62,162 nucleotides of DNA from an uncultured Lachnospiraceae bacterium (GTDB lineage Bacteria; Bacillota; Clostridia; Lachnospirales; Lachnospiraceae), in assembly GCA_937920345.1 (NCBI GenBank), contig CALGVA010000077.1:1-62162 (forward strand), given 5' to 3'. The notes beneath the pieces are model-generated. The model was given only the letters and a program-made list of their open reading frames with translations, was not told where the DNA came from and did no database searches. This document shows positions 37,056 through 46,547 of the stretch, one piece after another; within the stretch, counting starts at the first letter, position 1, and every line of letters begins with the position of its first letter. Made by a program: the position numbers and the translations under genes.

Positions 37056-38666
37056 TTACAACGCATCGATCACGCCCCGGACACCCTGTTCCTCATAGAT
37101 CGCCTTATAATATGCCACCTCGTCCCTGATCAGCTCATCGATCACCTGCATACCCAAAAGTTCCACCGGCGCTTTGTCATCAGTCATGATATAATTTCCC
37201 GCCTCATAGGCCGTCAGATTCTCCGCCACCGCCGCCATCATTGCGGACAGATTCTCGTCCGTAAGCTGCTCCCTGTGAACCGCCAGATGATCGAGCATAC
37301 GCGGATTGTCGGAGGCAAACAGTTCCCTGTTGGTGGAGCCCTTCACATCCACGGTGTAAACTTCTCCGAACACACTGCTGATGGTATCTGCAAGATGTTC
37401 GTTGATGCTGCCCGCGCCGCTGCCCCGCATATTCATATTGACCACCATCACGCCGTCTTCTGTCAGGTGATCCTTTACCAGTGTAAAAAATTCCACGGAA
37501 GACATCTGGAACGGAATGGTGATATCCTGATAGGCGTCCACCATGATCACATCATATTTCCCGTCGATGGCATTCAGATACGCCCTGCCGTCATAAGTCG
37601 TCACATTCACATCTTCGGGCAGTTCAAAATATTCCCGCGCCAGATCCGTGATCTTCTCGTCGATCTCCACACCTTCGATTTCCATATCACCGTAATAATT
37701 GCGGCACTGATGGGCATATGTCCCCGTCCCCATACCAAGGATCAGCACATTGCAGTCGCCGGGCTCATCCTGTCCGGTCATTAACGGCGCCGCCATGGCA
37801 TAATCATAATACATTCCCGTCAGACCTTCATTTTTCATCAGAATAGACTGTACCCCGAACAGGACATTTGTGGATAATATGACACTTCTGTCGGTTTCTT
37901 TCACCTGCAGATAATTGTAGACAGACTCTCCTTCGAATGTCAGGCCGCTCTCCCAGAAAGCAAAGCTGTTCGAATGCCCCAGGATACAGCACAGCAGAAA
38001 TATGCCTGCCGAGACCGCACTCTTTACCGCACCTCTTTTACCGCTGATAAAATAGGTTAGGGCAAGCGCCAGCAGGATACCCGCAAAAATCAGAAATGTA
38101 ACGGAAGTTCCCACCGCCGGAATGGAGATGAAGGTAGGCACAAAGGTTCCAATAATACTGCCGATGGTGTTAAAAGCGCCCAGCGTTCCCACAACCTTAC
38201 CGCTGTCTTCCAGACTCTCCACCGAATATTTCGCCAGAGAGGGCGTCACCGTCCCCAGCAGGAACAGCGGAAACACGAAGATCACCATACACGCCGCAAA
38301 TGCCGCCCAGATCAGGAAGTTCGTATTGACCGCAAAAATCAGCAGCGCGGAGATTCCCAGAATCACATATTTGCCCGCCACCGGAATTGCAGCGATCCAG
38401 ATTGCGGCGATCAGAATCCTGCCGTAGAGCCTGTCCGGATTGGGGTTCCTGTCCGCACTGCGGCCGCCGTATATATTCCCCAGCGCCATGGCGATCATGA
38501 TCGTTCCTATGATAATCGTCCACACGATCTGGGAAGAACTGAAATAAGGCGCCAACAGCCTGCTGGCGCCCAGTTCCACTGCCATCACCGACATACCCGC
38601 GAAGAACTCCGTCAGATAGAGAAACAGTTTATTTTTTAGAATTGGTGCTGTATTGATTGTACTCAT
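37056..38666 (-). CDS. Membrane-anchored spermidine-synthase-like protein
   Basis: 536 residues from the ATG at 38666 (aaggg before). About eight hydrophobic segments at the N-terminus (about 10-260; VIFVFPLFLLGTVTPSLAKYS), then a Rossmann-fold aminopropyltransferase-like domain with LILGMGTGTYAHQC (SAM/dcSAM-binding loop), GVEIDEKI, TYDGRAYL and DVIMVDAYQD, where the catalytic Asp of spermidine synthase is expected. This is the fused-MFS/spermidine-synthase architecture of many Firmicutes and its reaction is poorly known. The 3' end is only 17 bases from the convergent WYL gene. Confidence 0.86.
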   Translation of the reverse strand: MSTINTAPILKNKLFLYLTEFFAGMSVMAVELGASRLLAPYFSSSQIVWTIIIGTIMIAMALGNIYGGRSADRNPNPDRLYGRILIAAIWIAAIPVAGKYVILGISALLIFAVNTNFLIWAAFAACMVIFVFPLFLLGTVTPSLAKYSVESLEDSGKVVGTLGAFNTIGSIIGTFVPTFISIPAVGTSVTFLIFAGILLALALTYFISGKRGAVKSAVSAGIFLLCCILGHSNSFAFWESGLTFEGESVYNYLQVKETDRSVILSTNVLFGVQSILMKNEGLTGMYYDYAMAAPLMTGQDEPGDCNVLILGMGTGTYAHQCRNYYGDMEIEGVEIDEKITDLAREYFELPEDVNVTTYDGRAYLNAIDGKYDVIMVDAYQDITIPFQMSSVEFFTLVKDHLTEDGVMVVNMNMRGSGAGSINEHLADTISSVFGEVYTVDVKGSTNRELFASDNPRMLDHLAVHREQLTDENLSAMMAAVAENLTAYEAGNYIMTDDKAPVELLGMQVIDELIRDEVAYYKAIYEEQGVRGVIDAL

Positions 38667-38809
38667 GACATTTTCCCTTCTTTGTCTTATGTCTCTTCCA
38701 GTACACCAGACGTACCTGTAACCGGAACGTGATACACTGGCTCTTTTATTAACCTTATTTCCAAGTATATACAAATTTTCATGTATTTACCACGAAAATA
38801 TTTGCAGAG

Positions 38810-38907
38810 AAGTAAATTTGCTTCGCAAGATCAGCAAAACAGGAAAAGCATGTTCGCGAAATCTTCTTTCCGGCCTCGTAAATCCGCACAGTTTCCTATA
38901 CCATAAT
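38810..38907. repeat. Dispersed hairpin repeat, copy B
   Basis: Starts AAGTAAATTTGCTTCGCAA and ends TTTCCTATACCATAA, like copy A at 17951-18030; the middle differs. It lies between the sipL-like gene (ends 38908, -) and the next gene start on the same strand. Confidence 0.6.
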
Positions 38908-40464
38908 TTACAGGCTCCCCTTCACCACCAGAATCTTATCGCCCGCATTGATCTCCTCGGTCACCAGTTCATTCACTTCCTTAAGCTGCGCGATCGGCAC
39001 ATAGTACCGCTTGCCGATATCCCACAGCGTATCACCCTGTCCAGCGATATAAATCACCATGCCCGGCAGTTCGCTCAGCTTGTTCATATCCAGTTCTTCC
39101 ACCTTGATATCCGTGATCAGATTGCTCTTTTGCACGGCAAACACGATTACCTTGAACTGCAGCGCAGCTTTGACATCCAGTTCATCATTATCCAGCATTG
39201 TTACCGTCAGCTGCTCTATGCTGTAATGCAGCTTGAAAATACTGGTCGGCGTGATGTTCTCAGCCTCAATCACGTATTGGAACGGAAGCACATTTCTCGT
39301 AGAATAAATTGATTTTGTACCGTTACTGCACAGATACAGCGTGATAACCGTCAACGTTCCCGTAACGGCAATGCCGTTCTCCACGATCGCCTGCTCTTCG
39401 ATCTGGATCTCGCCCTCGGAATGGATCAACTGGTACATGGGCATTTCCGGATTCTGTATCCTGGCATGTTCCGCGATTTTACACTTACCGCTTCCGCTCA
39501 TCAGAAGACTCTTAAGCTGTACCTCTGTCGTCAGCGCCTCGATTTCCTTATCTACTCCATAGATGTCGGACAGCACCTCCCTGTTTTCTTCCTCATACAG
39601 ATGAATGTCCAGATCCAGTACCGGCTCCACACAGAAAACCCGCTCCTCGCCGTCGAAGTCCTGGCGCACTTCCACATTGCACTGCCCCAGACCGTAACGG
39701 ATGTCCGGAATCATGTTTTCCCTGCAGCCGTGGCACTCGATAATGCCGCTGAAAGGCACCGTATTCTCATACCACAGTGTCCTGTCATTATCCCCTTCTC
39801 CTTCATACAGGAAAAAGGCTCTCATCTCACCCTGGATCGAAATTTTCTCTTCCAGCGCTTTAAATTCCACATGGTCAAAGGTAATATGGTGCCATATGGT
39901 CTGGAACACATTCGGCAGATTCCCCGACAGCTCCATCTCTTCTTTTAACCGGAAAATATCTTTCTTCTGCAGTACAAGCTGTACCACAGGATAAGTACGT
40001 TTACGGTACTCTAACGGCTCCTCATGATAAATATCAACCGCAGTGTCCTGCTCCATATGCTCCTCCAGTTCCAGGCCGAAGGAAGCCACCGCCTGCACAC
40101 TCAGTTTTCTTGAATTAATAAGTCCCACCGTCAGATCTTCTATGGTCCAGTCGGTCAATATCACGTCCCCGTTCGACACGCCTTCCATATTGACTCTCTC
40201 TTCAAAAGGAATCATCGCTTCCATACTGGCGCAGGTTCCTTCCATGTCTGTCAGATACAGTACGGACACAACCAGTCTGCCCCTTAAATTCACCACATTT
40301 TCACCGGCGCGTATCTCCTCCATGATGATCTCGCCCTTACTGTTTAACAGATAGCTGGCATCGGGCTTGTTATCTGATATATTTACATCTTCTTCCAATA
40401 CGACTTGCGTGCCGGCTCTGCTGCTGATCCGATCCATATGTATCTTCTTTTTTACTAATTCCAC
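38908..40464 (-). CDS. sipL: SipL-like spore protein, DUF3794 repeats with C-terminal LysM
   Basis: 518 residues. Three SPOCS/DUF3794 copies (about 35-145, 170-290, 310-430), visible from repeated strands such as VVNLRGRLVVSVLYLTD and AVTGTLTVITLYLCSNG. A C-terminal LysM module (about 468-515) is seen as YIAGQGDTLWDIGKRYYVP. Length and layout match SipL, the protein that binds SpoIVA at the forespore membrane and is needed for coat assembly in Clostridia. The gene stands alone. Expected to be driven by mother-cell sigma-E; I did not find a clear promoter. Confidence 0.85.
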   Translation of the reverse strand: MELVKKKIHMDRISSRAGTQVVLEEDVNISDNKPDASYLLNSKGEIIMEEIRAGENVVNLRGRLVVSVLYLTDMEGTCASMEAMIPFEERVNMEGVSNGDVILTDWTIEDLTVGLINSRKLSVQAVASFGLELEEHMEQDTAVDIYHEEPLEYRKRTYPVVQLVLQKKDIFRLKEEMELSGNLPNVFQTIWHHITFDHVEFKALEEKISIQGEMRAFFLYEGEGDNDRTLWYENTVPFSGIIECHGCRENMIPDIRYGLGQCNVEVRQDFDGEERVFCVEPVLDLDIHLYEEENREVLSDIYGVDKEIEALTTEVQLKSLLMSGSGKCKIAEHARIQNPEMPMYQLIHSEGEIQIEEQAIVENGIAVTGTLTVITLYLCSNGTKSIYSTRNVLPFQYVIEAENITPTSIFKLHYSIEQLTVTMLDNDELDVKAALQFKVIVFAVQKSNLITDIKVEELDMNKLSELPGMVIYIAGQGDTLWDIGKRYYVPIAQLKEVNELVTEEINAGDKILVVKGSL

Positions 40465-40555
40465 AAAAATAAACCTCCATGCGTATACTTAATATAAGTG
40501 TATGCCGCATAGAGGTTGTATATGATTTATAATTTCATCCCGTATGATCTCATAT

Positions 40556-41536
40556 CTATTCCATCCATTTGAAATCTTCCGGCTCCGCGTTTTTCTTCCT
40601 GTCACTAACCAGCGTAAGGTCATCCGTATATTGCCCCGTTTTATAATCGAAAATAAGAATCCGGTACGGCTCCTCCAGCGAGATCCAGATATTCAGATCC
40701 AGCAGCGCAAAATCTCCGTGCATGGCAAGCTGGTCGTTGAACCACCAGTAATACGAATCCTCCCCGATCATCGTGGTTACATCATATGCAACGCCTTCCT
40801 GACCATCCACGGTCTCCATTCCCTTGCAATAACCGAGCGCGTCCTTCTCCTGATCCAGTCCGGGCACACGACTGTAGATTTCCGCCTCCAGTTCCGCAAG
40901 CTTCTCGTTATGGTCGTGCTTCCAATGATATACCTGTGTCCGGTTATACCCCGGCCCGGCCTGATAGACCACACAGCCCTTCGCGTCAGGAACAGTCACG
41001 GAGAACTCCGCCTGCTCCTGTCTGTCTGGCAAAAACGGTAAAGTTTCTGCCACATAGACGAACATATTCACCACAAACGGTTCGTCCTCACTTTCTTTGC
41101 AGACCACTCTGCTGACACGAAAACCGGACATGTTCAGCCTGCCGTTCAATTCCAGACTTCCGTTCTCCTCGTCATAGACATAGTCTGTGATCTCCACAGG
41201 TCCGGAAGATATAACGCTCCCTGTCACATAAACCTTTCCCAGAACCGCCGCCAGACATACCATCAGCAGACCCGCGGCAATTCCTGCCGCCAGCTTCAGC
41301 TTCTTTGTGCGCCGGCGCAGCTTTTTAAACCCGTCGAGCGCTCTCTGCTCCCGCTGTATCATTCCGACCTGCGTTTCTTCCTGCAGTTTCTCTGTCATTG
41401 TCCCGCAGGTTAAGCGACAGTCTTCACATCTCTCCAAATGTTCTTTTATCACGTTAGTGCCCGCCTCACTCAAGATCCCGTCTATATATCCCGGCAGCAG
41501 ATCTTTGATAATATCACAAGGATACTCTCTATCCAT
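40556..41536 (-). CDS. Anti-sigma factor with zinc-binding HxxxCxxC and one membrane segment
   Basis: 326 residues from the ATG at 41536 (a GTG at 41542 is also possible; AGGAG precedes both). N-terminal ZAS domain: CDIIKDLLPGYIDGILSEA, then EHLERCEDC, which is the HxxxCxxC zinc motif. A single membrane segment is at about 90-110 (LAAGIAAGLLMVCLAAVLG) and a large extracellular domain follows (about 110-326), rich in beta strands. It follows the ECF sigma gene (41671-42183) on the same strand and should hold that sigma factor inactive until an envelope signal arrives. Confidence 0.85.
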   Translation of the reverse strand: MDREYPCDIIKDLLPGYIDGILSEAGTNVIKEHLERCEDCRLTCGTMTEKLQEETQVGMIQREQRALDGFKKLRRRTKKLKLAAGIAAGLLMVCLAAVLGKVYVTGSVISSGPVEITDYVYDEENGSLELNGRLNMSGFRVSRVVCKESEDEPFVVNMFVYVAETLPFLPDRQEQAEFSVTVPDAKGCVVYQAGPGYNRTQVYHWKHDHNEKLAELEAEIYSRVPGLDQEKDALGYCKGMETVDGQEGVAYDVTTMIGEDSYYWWFNDQLAMHGDFALLDLNIWISLEEPYRILIFDYKTGQYTDDLTLVSDRKKNAEPEDFKWME

Positions 41537-41670
41537 ATGCACTCATCTCCTTTTCCATTTTTATCCATACCTGCTTCTGAAGCATACACCGCTGTCCTTT
41601 TTGTCAATCGGATTCTATCCTTCGTCCGCTTCCTGCTTCCATGTGTTTCACCTCACCGTCCGCACACTGC

Positions 41671-42183
41671 TCATATCATGTCTGACAGATATGCCTTCAG
41701 CTTTTGTTTGGCCCGGTAGAAAACCGTCCGGCACCAGTTCTCACTTTTTCCCATGATCTCACCAATCTCCCGAAACGAAAGATCTCCGGTCATGCGGTAC
41801 AGCACCACCTCACGTTCCGGTTCCGCCAGATGGTGGATTGCCTGATAAAGTTCCTTTCTGTCCTCCTGCTGTAATACATCGCACTCGCCGTCCCGCGCCT
41901 TCTGATCGGGTATATACTCCGTCAGTTCCACCGTCTCCATGCGCTTCTTTTTACGCAGTTCCTGATACAGAATATGTCTGGCGATCTGGCAGAGCCAGAC
42001 TGATAATTTGCAGGAGCCGTCATAGCGGTGAATGGAAGTGACCGCCCGCAGGAAAGTTTCCTGCATAAGTTCCTCAGACCATTGCGCATCATGGGTATAG
42101 GAATACAGGAAACGGTACACCAGACTGGCATATTCCTGATAGACGGAATCCATATCTATGCTGTTTTCATCCGGTTTCCGCAT
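41671..42183 (-). CDS. ECF RNA polymerase sigma factor
   Basis: 170 residues from the ATG at 42183, preceded by the strong site gggaggagg; a longer frame to 42249 is not needed. Region 2 is YQEYASLVYRFLYSYTHDAQWSEELMQETFL in plan, region 4 LAEPEREVVLYRMTGDLSFREIGEIMGKSENWCRTVFYRA. Its partner anti-sigma factor is directly downstream. Distinct from the ECF factor at 25138. Confidence 0.9.
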   Translation of the reverse strand: MRKPDENSIDMDSVYQEYASLVYRFLYSYTHDAQWSEELMQETFLRAVTSIHRYDGSCKLSVWLCQIARHILYQELRKKKRMETVELTEYIPDQKARDGECDVLQQEDRKELYQAIHHLAEPEREVVLYRMTGDLSFREIGEIMGKSENWCRTVFYRAKQKLKAYLSDMI

Positions 42184-42549
42184 GCTGTCACCTCCTCCCT
42201 TGTGTGCATATGATTCTGTCATCGCGCAGTCCCTGCTGATCTTCCGCATACCAATATATCCCGTACCATTATTGTTCTCTACCTCATATATCCCATCTGA
42301 AAGACATTCGTTACAAATAATTTTACAGTAAAAATGCTGTGTGTACGAATTGCCACATTTCTGTGGAAAAACAGGCGATTATGTGATAATATATAAAAAT
42401 AAAGATAAAAACCAGACACAAGACACCCCCTGACAAGCTTTACAGTTGAAATGCTGAACTTGCTGCGTAGCATAAGTATTGAAGCTGCTTCCTTTGGGGA
42501 TATTCATCAGAGATAATTATACTATAAAGGCTGAAGGGAGAACAATATT
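42184..42549. other. AT-rich divergent gap before the ATPase/PIN module
   Basis: 366 bases between the ECF sigma gene (-) and the ATPase gene (+). Base composition shifts here from about half GC to AT-rich, and stays so to the end of the PIN-like gene at 44348. A TATACT near 42514 could be the -10 box of the module; no convincing -35 was found. No gene is seen. Confidence 0.4.
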
Positions 42550-43773
42550 TTGATAAAAAGTATTACATTAAAAAACTGGAAAAGCTATGGGCAAAGCACT
42601 CTATATATAGATCCATTGACAATTATGATCGGTACTAATTCAAGCGGCAAATCAAATGCAATAGATGCATTGATTTTTTTAAGCAGAATAGCAGCTGGCG
42701 TGGGTATTTTTCAAGCCATCTGCGGGGATATAACGTTAAATGCTTTGCGAGGCGGAATGGATTGGGTTTGTAAAAAAAATACTAATTTGTTTACATTAGA
42801 GGTTGTAATGGAATATGAGAATGCTGAGTATGAATATTCCATTACTGTAGAAATCGGAACAGCCAAGGCATTAATAACACAGGAAACATTAGTTCAAAGT
42901 GGATTGAAAAAGCAGCGATTGTTTTATACAAATTTACGCGATAATAAATTGCTGAATATTCCAACGTATTTTTCAACCGGCAAGCAAGGAAAAGGTCAAA
43001 ATTTTGAATTAAATCGAAATACATCGATACTATATCAAAGCAAAACATTACAATTAAAGAAAAAAGAAATTATTGAAATAACAACCGCCTTAGTAAAACA
43101 ATTAAGTGGAATTTTTGTACTGGATCCGATACCTAATCATATGCGTGATTATTCACCACTGGCTGAAAAGTTATCGACTGACGGATCAAATATTGCAGGC
43201 GTATTAGCCGCATTAGATGATGAAATAAGAAAACAGATTCAGGAAAAATTAACATCATATTTAAAGAAAATCCCTGAAAAAGATATTGAAAGTGTATGGA
43301 CAGAACGGGTAGGAAAGTTTAATACAGACGCCATGCTTTATTGCAAAGAGGCATGGAATGAAGGTGAATGTATCGTTGATGCAAGAGGAATGTCCGATGG
43401 TACTTTAAGATTTCTTTCAATTATGGTTGCAATGCTTACAAATGAAGCTAATAAACTTATTGTTGTCGAAGAAGTTGACAACGGTTTGCACCCATCAAGA
43501 GCCAGGATTCTAATAGATATGTTGAAAGAATTGGGAAATGAAAGAGGCCTGGATGTATTAATTACAACACATAATCCAGCTTTATTAGACGCTGCCGGAA
43601 CTTCAATGATTCCGTTTATTACAGTTGCTCATAGAGACGAAAAAGGTCAAAGCCAATTAACCTTACTGGAAGATATAAAGGATTTGCCTAAAATGATATC
43701 CACAGGAAATATTGGAGAATTAGCCACAAGCGGTAAGATAGAATCAGCTCTCGTAAGGGTGGAAAAAGGTTAA
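42550..43773 (+). CDS. AAA/ABC-type ATPase (AAA_21-like), candidate defence or toxin partner
   Basis: 407 residues, starting at TTG 42550 (gaagggag 9 bases before; MIKSITLKNWKSYG is the usual start of this family). Walker A GTNSSGKS (28-35), signature-like GMSDGTLRF (280-288), Walker B LIVVEEVD (303-310, with Glu308 as catalytic residue) and switch His341 in TTHNPALLD are intact. The architecture is that of OLD/RecF-like AAA_21 proteins without a nuclease domain. Codon use is much more AT-rich than the neighbours, which suggests transfer. The PIN-like gene is 71 bases downstream, so the two probably form one system. Function unproven. Confidence 0.87.
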   Translation: MIKSITLKNWKSYGQSTLYIDPLTIMIGTNSSGKSNAIDALIFLSRIAAGVGIFQAICGDITLNALRGGMDWVCKKNTNLFTLEVVMEYENAEYEYSITVEIGTAKALITQETLVQSGLKKQRLFYTNLRDNKLLNIPTYFSTGKQGKGQNFELNRNTSILYQSKTLQLKKKEIIEITTALVKQLSGIFVLDPIPNHMRDYSPLAEKLSTDGSNIAGVLAALDDEIRKQIQEKLTSYLKKIPEKDIESVWTERVGKFNTDAMLYCKEAWNEGECIVDARGMSDGTLRFLSIMVAMLTNEANKLIVVEEVDNGLHPSRARILIDMLKELGNERGLDVLITTHNPALLDAAGTSMIPFITVAHRDEKGQSQLTLLEDIKDLPKMISTGNIGELATSGKIESALVRVEKG

Positions 43774-43844
43774 AAGCAAGTTTGATTACTTTTTTATGGA
43801 AAAAAATTGTACAAAAGTGTTCGGCTGAAGAATAGAGGAAAATA

Positions 43845-44348
43845 ATGCAAAAGATATTAATTCTTGATACAAGTATTTTATGTGTATATCTTAAAGTTCC
43901 CTATATGGATGATTGCGGTTCTGACGATAATAAATGGGATTACAAAAGAGTGACGGAGAAAAATGACACCGAAATAAGTAAGAAAAGTCTTCTGGTACTG
44001 CCATTAGCAACTTTAATTGAAACAGGAAATCATATTGCTCAGGCCAATGGAGAACGTTATAAGCCGGCAGTTGCATTATCTAATATTATAAAAAAAGTCG
44101 CTAATGAAGAGGAACCCTGGGCAGCTTTTACCTTTCAAAGAAAACTATGGGATGAAGAAAATCTGATTAAACTTGCAAATAATTGGCCAGCTTTAGCAGC
44201 CAGCGGATTATCAATAGGCGATGCAACAATAAAAGATGTGGCAGAATATTATACAGAAGCAGGATGTCTGGTCAAAATATTTACCGGTGATGAAGGGTTA
44301 AAGGCATATGAACCCAAACATACAAACACCCCCAGAAGACGCAGGTAA
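43845..44348 (+). CDS. PIN-like nuclease domain protein, partner of the ATPase
   Basis: 167 residues. The acidic residues typical of PIN domains appear in order: Asp8 in ILILDTSIL, a Glu in PLATLIETGNHI, Asp in SIGDATIKDVAEYY and Asp in IFTGDEGLKAY. The order and spacing match a single-domain PIN nuclease that cuts RNA. Same AT-rich composition as the ATPase. The last residues (HTNTPRRRR) are Pro/Arg-rich and the GC rises there, so the 3' end may be a fusion with flanking sequence. I infer a toxin or effector activated by the ATPase. Confidence 0.75.
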   Translation: MQKILILDTSILCVYLKVPYMDDCGSDDNKWDYKRVTEKNDTEISKKSLLVLPLATLIETGNHIAQANGERYKPAVALSNIIKKVANEEEPWAAFTFQRKLWDEENLIKLANNWPALAASGLSIGDATIKDVAEYYTEAGCLVKIFTGDEGLKAYEPKHTNTPRRRR

Positions 44349-44434
44349 AATTGAGCTTCCTACATTACAGAGAAGCCAGAGTCTGAACGGTTCCCCTTCC
44401 ATTCCCCCAGAATAGCCGGGATTAACAAATTCTT

Positions 44435-44471
44435 GGTTGAATAAATTGCTCCTCAGAGAATTTATTCAACC
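44435..44471. terminator. Perfect 13-bp inverted repeat overlapping the pyrD stop
   Basis: GGTTGAATAAATT and AATTTATTCAACC around an 11-base loop. It includes the stop codon of pyrD, and sits at the border of the AT-rich ATPase/PIN segment. It is possibly a bidirectional terminator, but has no T tract of note; it could also be a junction or integration site. Confidence 0.45.
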
Positions 44472-45371
44472 TTCTACCGCCCCGATCAATTCCGTCACAT
44501 TCCCGACTCCGTAACGCTCCATATATGCCTCGATCCCTTCCACGATCTCCACCGTGGCATAAGGATTCACGAAGTTCATCGCTCCCACCGCCACCGCACT
44601 TGCCCCGGCCAGCAGGAACTCTATGGCGTCTTCTGCATTTGCAATGCCGCCCATGCCAATGATCGGAATCTGCACGGCGCGTGCCGCCTGATAGACCATG
44701 CGCACCGCCACCGGTTTAATGGCCGGACCGGAAAGTCCGCCCGTCTTGTTGGCAAGCGCAAATTTTCTTCTGTGTATATCAATCTTCATACCCGTGATCG
44801 TATTGATCATGGACAGCGCGTCGGCTCCCGCCGCCTCCGCCGCCTTCGCCATCTCCGTAATATCCGTCACATTCGGGCTCAGTTTCATAATAACAGGCTG
44901 TTTTGCTTTTTCTTTAATCCGGGACGTAATATCATACAGACTGTCCGGTCTCTGTCCGAAAGCGATCGCGCCCTCTTTCACATTGGGACAGGATACATTG
45001 ATTTCCAGCAGATCCACCGGCTCATCCGCCAGCCGTTCCACCACTTCCAGATAGTCCTCCACGGTCTTCCCGCAAACATTGACGATGATTTTCGTGTTAT
45101 ATTTTTTCAAAAAAGGGATATCCCGCTCCACGAAGACGTCGATTCCCGGATTCTGCAGACCAATGGCATTGAGCATACCACCGTAGGTCTCCGCCACCCG
45201 GGGCGTGGGATTCCCCGGCCAGGGCATGTTCGCCACACCCTTGGTCACCACCGCACCCAGCCTGTTTAAATCTACGAAATCGCTGTATTCCATGCCGGAG
45301 CCGAAGGTGCCGGACGCCGTCATTACGGGATTCTTAAATGTCACTCCTGCAATCGTTATCTCTGTGTTCAT
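44466..45371 (-). CDS. pyrD: Dihydroorotate dehydrogenase B, catalytic subunit
   Basis: 301 residues from the ATG at 45371 (GGAG 8 bases before). Class 1B: VTASGTFGSGMEYSDFVDLN, INVSCPNVKEGAIAFGQ with the catalytic Cys (class 1B uses Cys), KPVIMKLSPNVTDI, MGGIANAEDAIEFLLAGASAV. Oxidises dihydroorotate to orotate using FMN, passing electrons to PyrK, which is encoded just upstream (61 bases). Part of de novo UMP synthesis, with pyrC at 50142. Confidence 0.95.
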   Translation of the reverse strand: MNTEITIAGVTFKNPVMTASGTFGSGMEYSDFVDLNRLGAVVTKGVANMPWPGNPTPRVAETYGGMLNAIGLQNPGIDVFVERDIPFLKKYNTKIIVNVCGKTVEDYLEVVERLADEPVDLLEINVSCPNVKEGAIAFGQRPDSLYDITSRIKEKAKQPVIMKLSPNVTDITEMAKAAEAAGADALSMINTITGMKIDIHRRKFALANKTGGLSGPAIKPVAVRMVYQAARAVQIPIIGMGGIANAEDAIEFLLAGASAVAVGAMNFVNPYATVEIVEGIEAYMERYGVGNVTELIGAVEG

Positions 45372-45431
45372 AACATGCTCCATTCCGCCGCCACGGTGAC
45401 GGCACAAATTCAGAGGTACTTCCCCCGCTGT

Positions 45432-46220
45432 TTATATTTCCACCTCACGCGCTTCAAACACCGGACCGTCGGTACAGATGCGGGCATTATGTACATGGGA
45501 ATGATGGTCTGTCTCCCTGGTTTTACACACACAGCCCAGACACGCCCCCACACCGCATGCCATCCGCTCCTCTAAAGAGATATAAGCGTCTATCCCCTGT
45601 TCCAGGGCGTATTTCTTGATCGCTCGCAGCATCGGCATGGGGCCGCATGCCATGATCATATCCGCCTGCAGTTCATTTACCCTGATGATGTCCATCACAT
45701 TGCCCTGCACACCCACACTGCCATCCTCGGTAGCAATGTAGACCTGCCCGTTCTCGCCCAGATCATCCTGCAGAAAAAGATCCTGATTCCGATACCCCAG
45801 CAGAATATATTTCTCGGCGTCGAGTTCCTTCGCCAGTTCCAGCATAGGTGGTATGCCGATTCCACCGCCCATCAGAAATACGCGTCTGCCTTTTGCCGCC
45901 TCCGTCGGGAAGCCATTGCCCAGCACGCCCAGAAGTTCCAGCATATCCCCTGTATTATAATTGGAAAACTCCGCCGTACCCTTGCCGGCAACGCGGTAAA
46001 CCAGACGCAGTCTGTCCTGCTCCCTGTCCACCTCGCAGATACTGATCGGTCTTGGCAGCAGCGTTGCGGCATTATGCGGATACACCGCCACAAACTGCCC
46101 CGCACGGGCATCCTGCGCCAGTTCTGTTTCCAGCCACAGATCATAGATCTGTTCCGCGATCTGCTTCTGTGACACAATCACTGCTTTTACTTTCTTTTTT
46201 CGAACCATTTGTCCGTCCAT
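45432..46220 (-). CDS. pyrK: Dihydroorotate dehydrogenase electron transfer subunit
   Basis: 262 residues. FAD-binding motif LLPRPISICEV, NAD-binding GGGIGIPPMLELA, and C-terminal [2Fe-2S] ligands CGVGACLGCVC plus a last Cys in ARICTDGPVF. Moves electrons from PyrD to NAD+. It is translated just ahead of pyrD on the same strand, so both make one complex. Confidence 0.95.
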   Translation of the reverse strand: MDGQMVRKKKVKAVIVSQKQIAEQIYDLWLETELAQDARAGQFVAVYPHNAATLLPRPISICEVDREQDRLRLVYRVAGKGTAEFSNYNTGDMLELLGVLGNGFPTEAAKGRRVFLMGGGIGIPPMLELAKELDAEKYILLGYRNQDLFLQDDLGENGQVYIATEDGSVGVQGNVMDIIRVNELQADMIMACGPMPMLRAIKKYALEQGIDAYISLEERMACGVGACLGCVCKTRETDHHSHVHNARICTDGPVFEAREVEI

Positions 46221-46547
46221 TCTCTCGTTATCCTCTTTCTATATTTCCGCCGCCAGTACATCATATGTCAATGATATACTGTAGCGCCGCCGTTTCCCTA
46301 CCATTATATCCGTTTTCCCCTTTACCTACAAGTCCCTAAGCAGTATACCGGAACAGCCCAAGCCTGTTTGCGGAACCTGCTTCGCATCCCGAATTCATGT
46401 TGCTCGTCATCAGTCTTATATACAAACATGACGCTTGATAACCAGTCCTTCTGACTTTGCTTATTTGCAAACCAAAAATGAGAGCGCACGGTCTGATCAC
46501 CATGCGCCCTGTCATACTGCTGTCTGTTTTCCGAAAACGCTTCTATG
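46221..46547. other. Intergenic, between pyrK and the flagellins
   Basis: 327 bases without a gene. It holds the flagellin terminator at 46473-46508 and, on the pyrK side, presumably the pyrKD promoter; no PyrR-type attenuator was recognised. Confidence 0.4.
46473..46508 (-). terminator. Terminator of the flagellin genes
   Basis: On the - strand GCGCATGGT and ACCGTGCGC pair (one G/T wobble) around GATCAG, followed by TCTCATTTTT. Located 40 bases after the stop of the downstream flagellin. Confidence 0.7.

Noticed and set aside
40556..41542. GTG at 41542 as start of the anti-sigma gene
   Set aside because: It is only 4 bases from the site; the ATG at 41536 is equally in frame and spaced better, so I used it.
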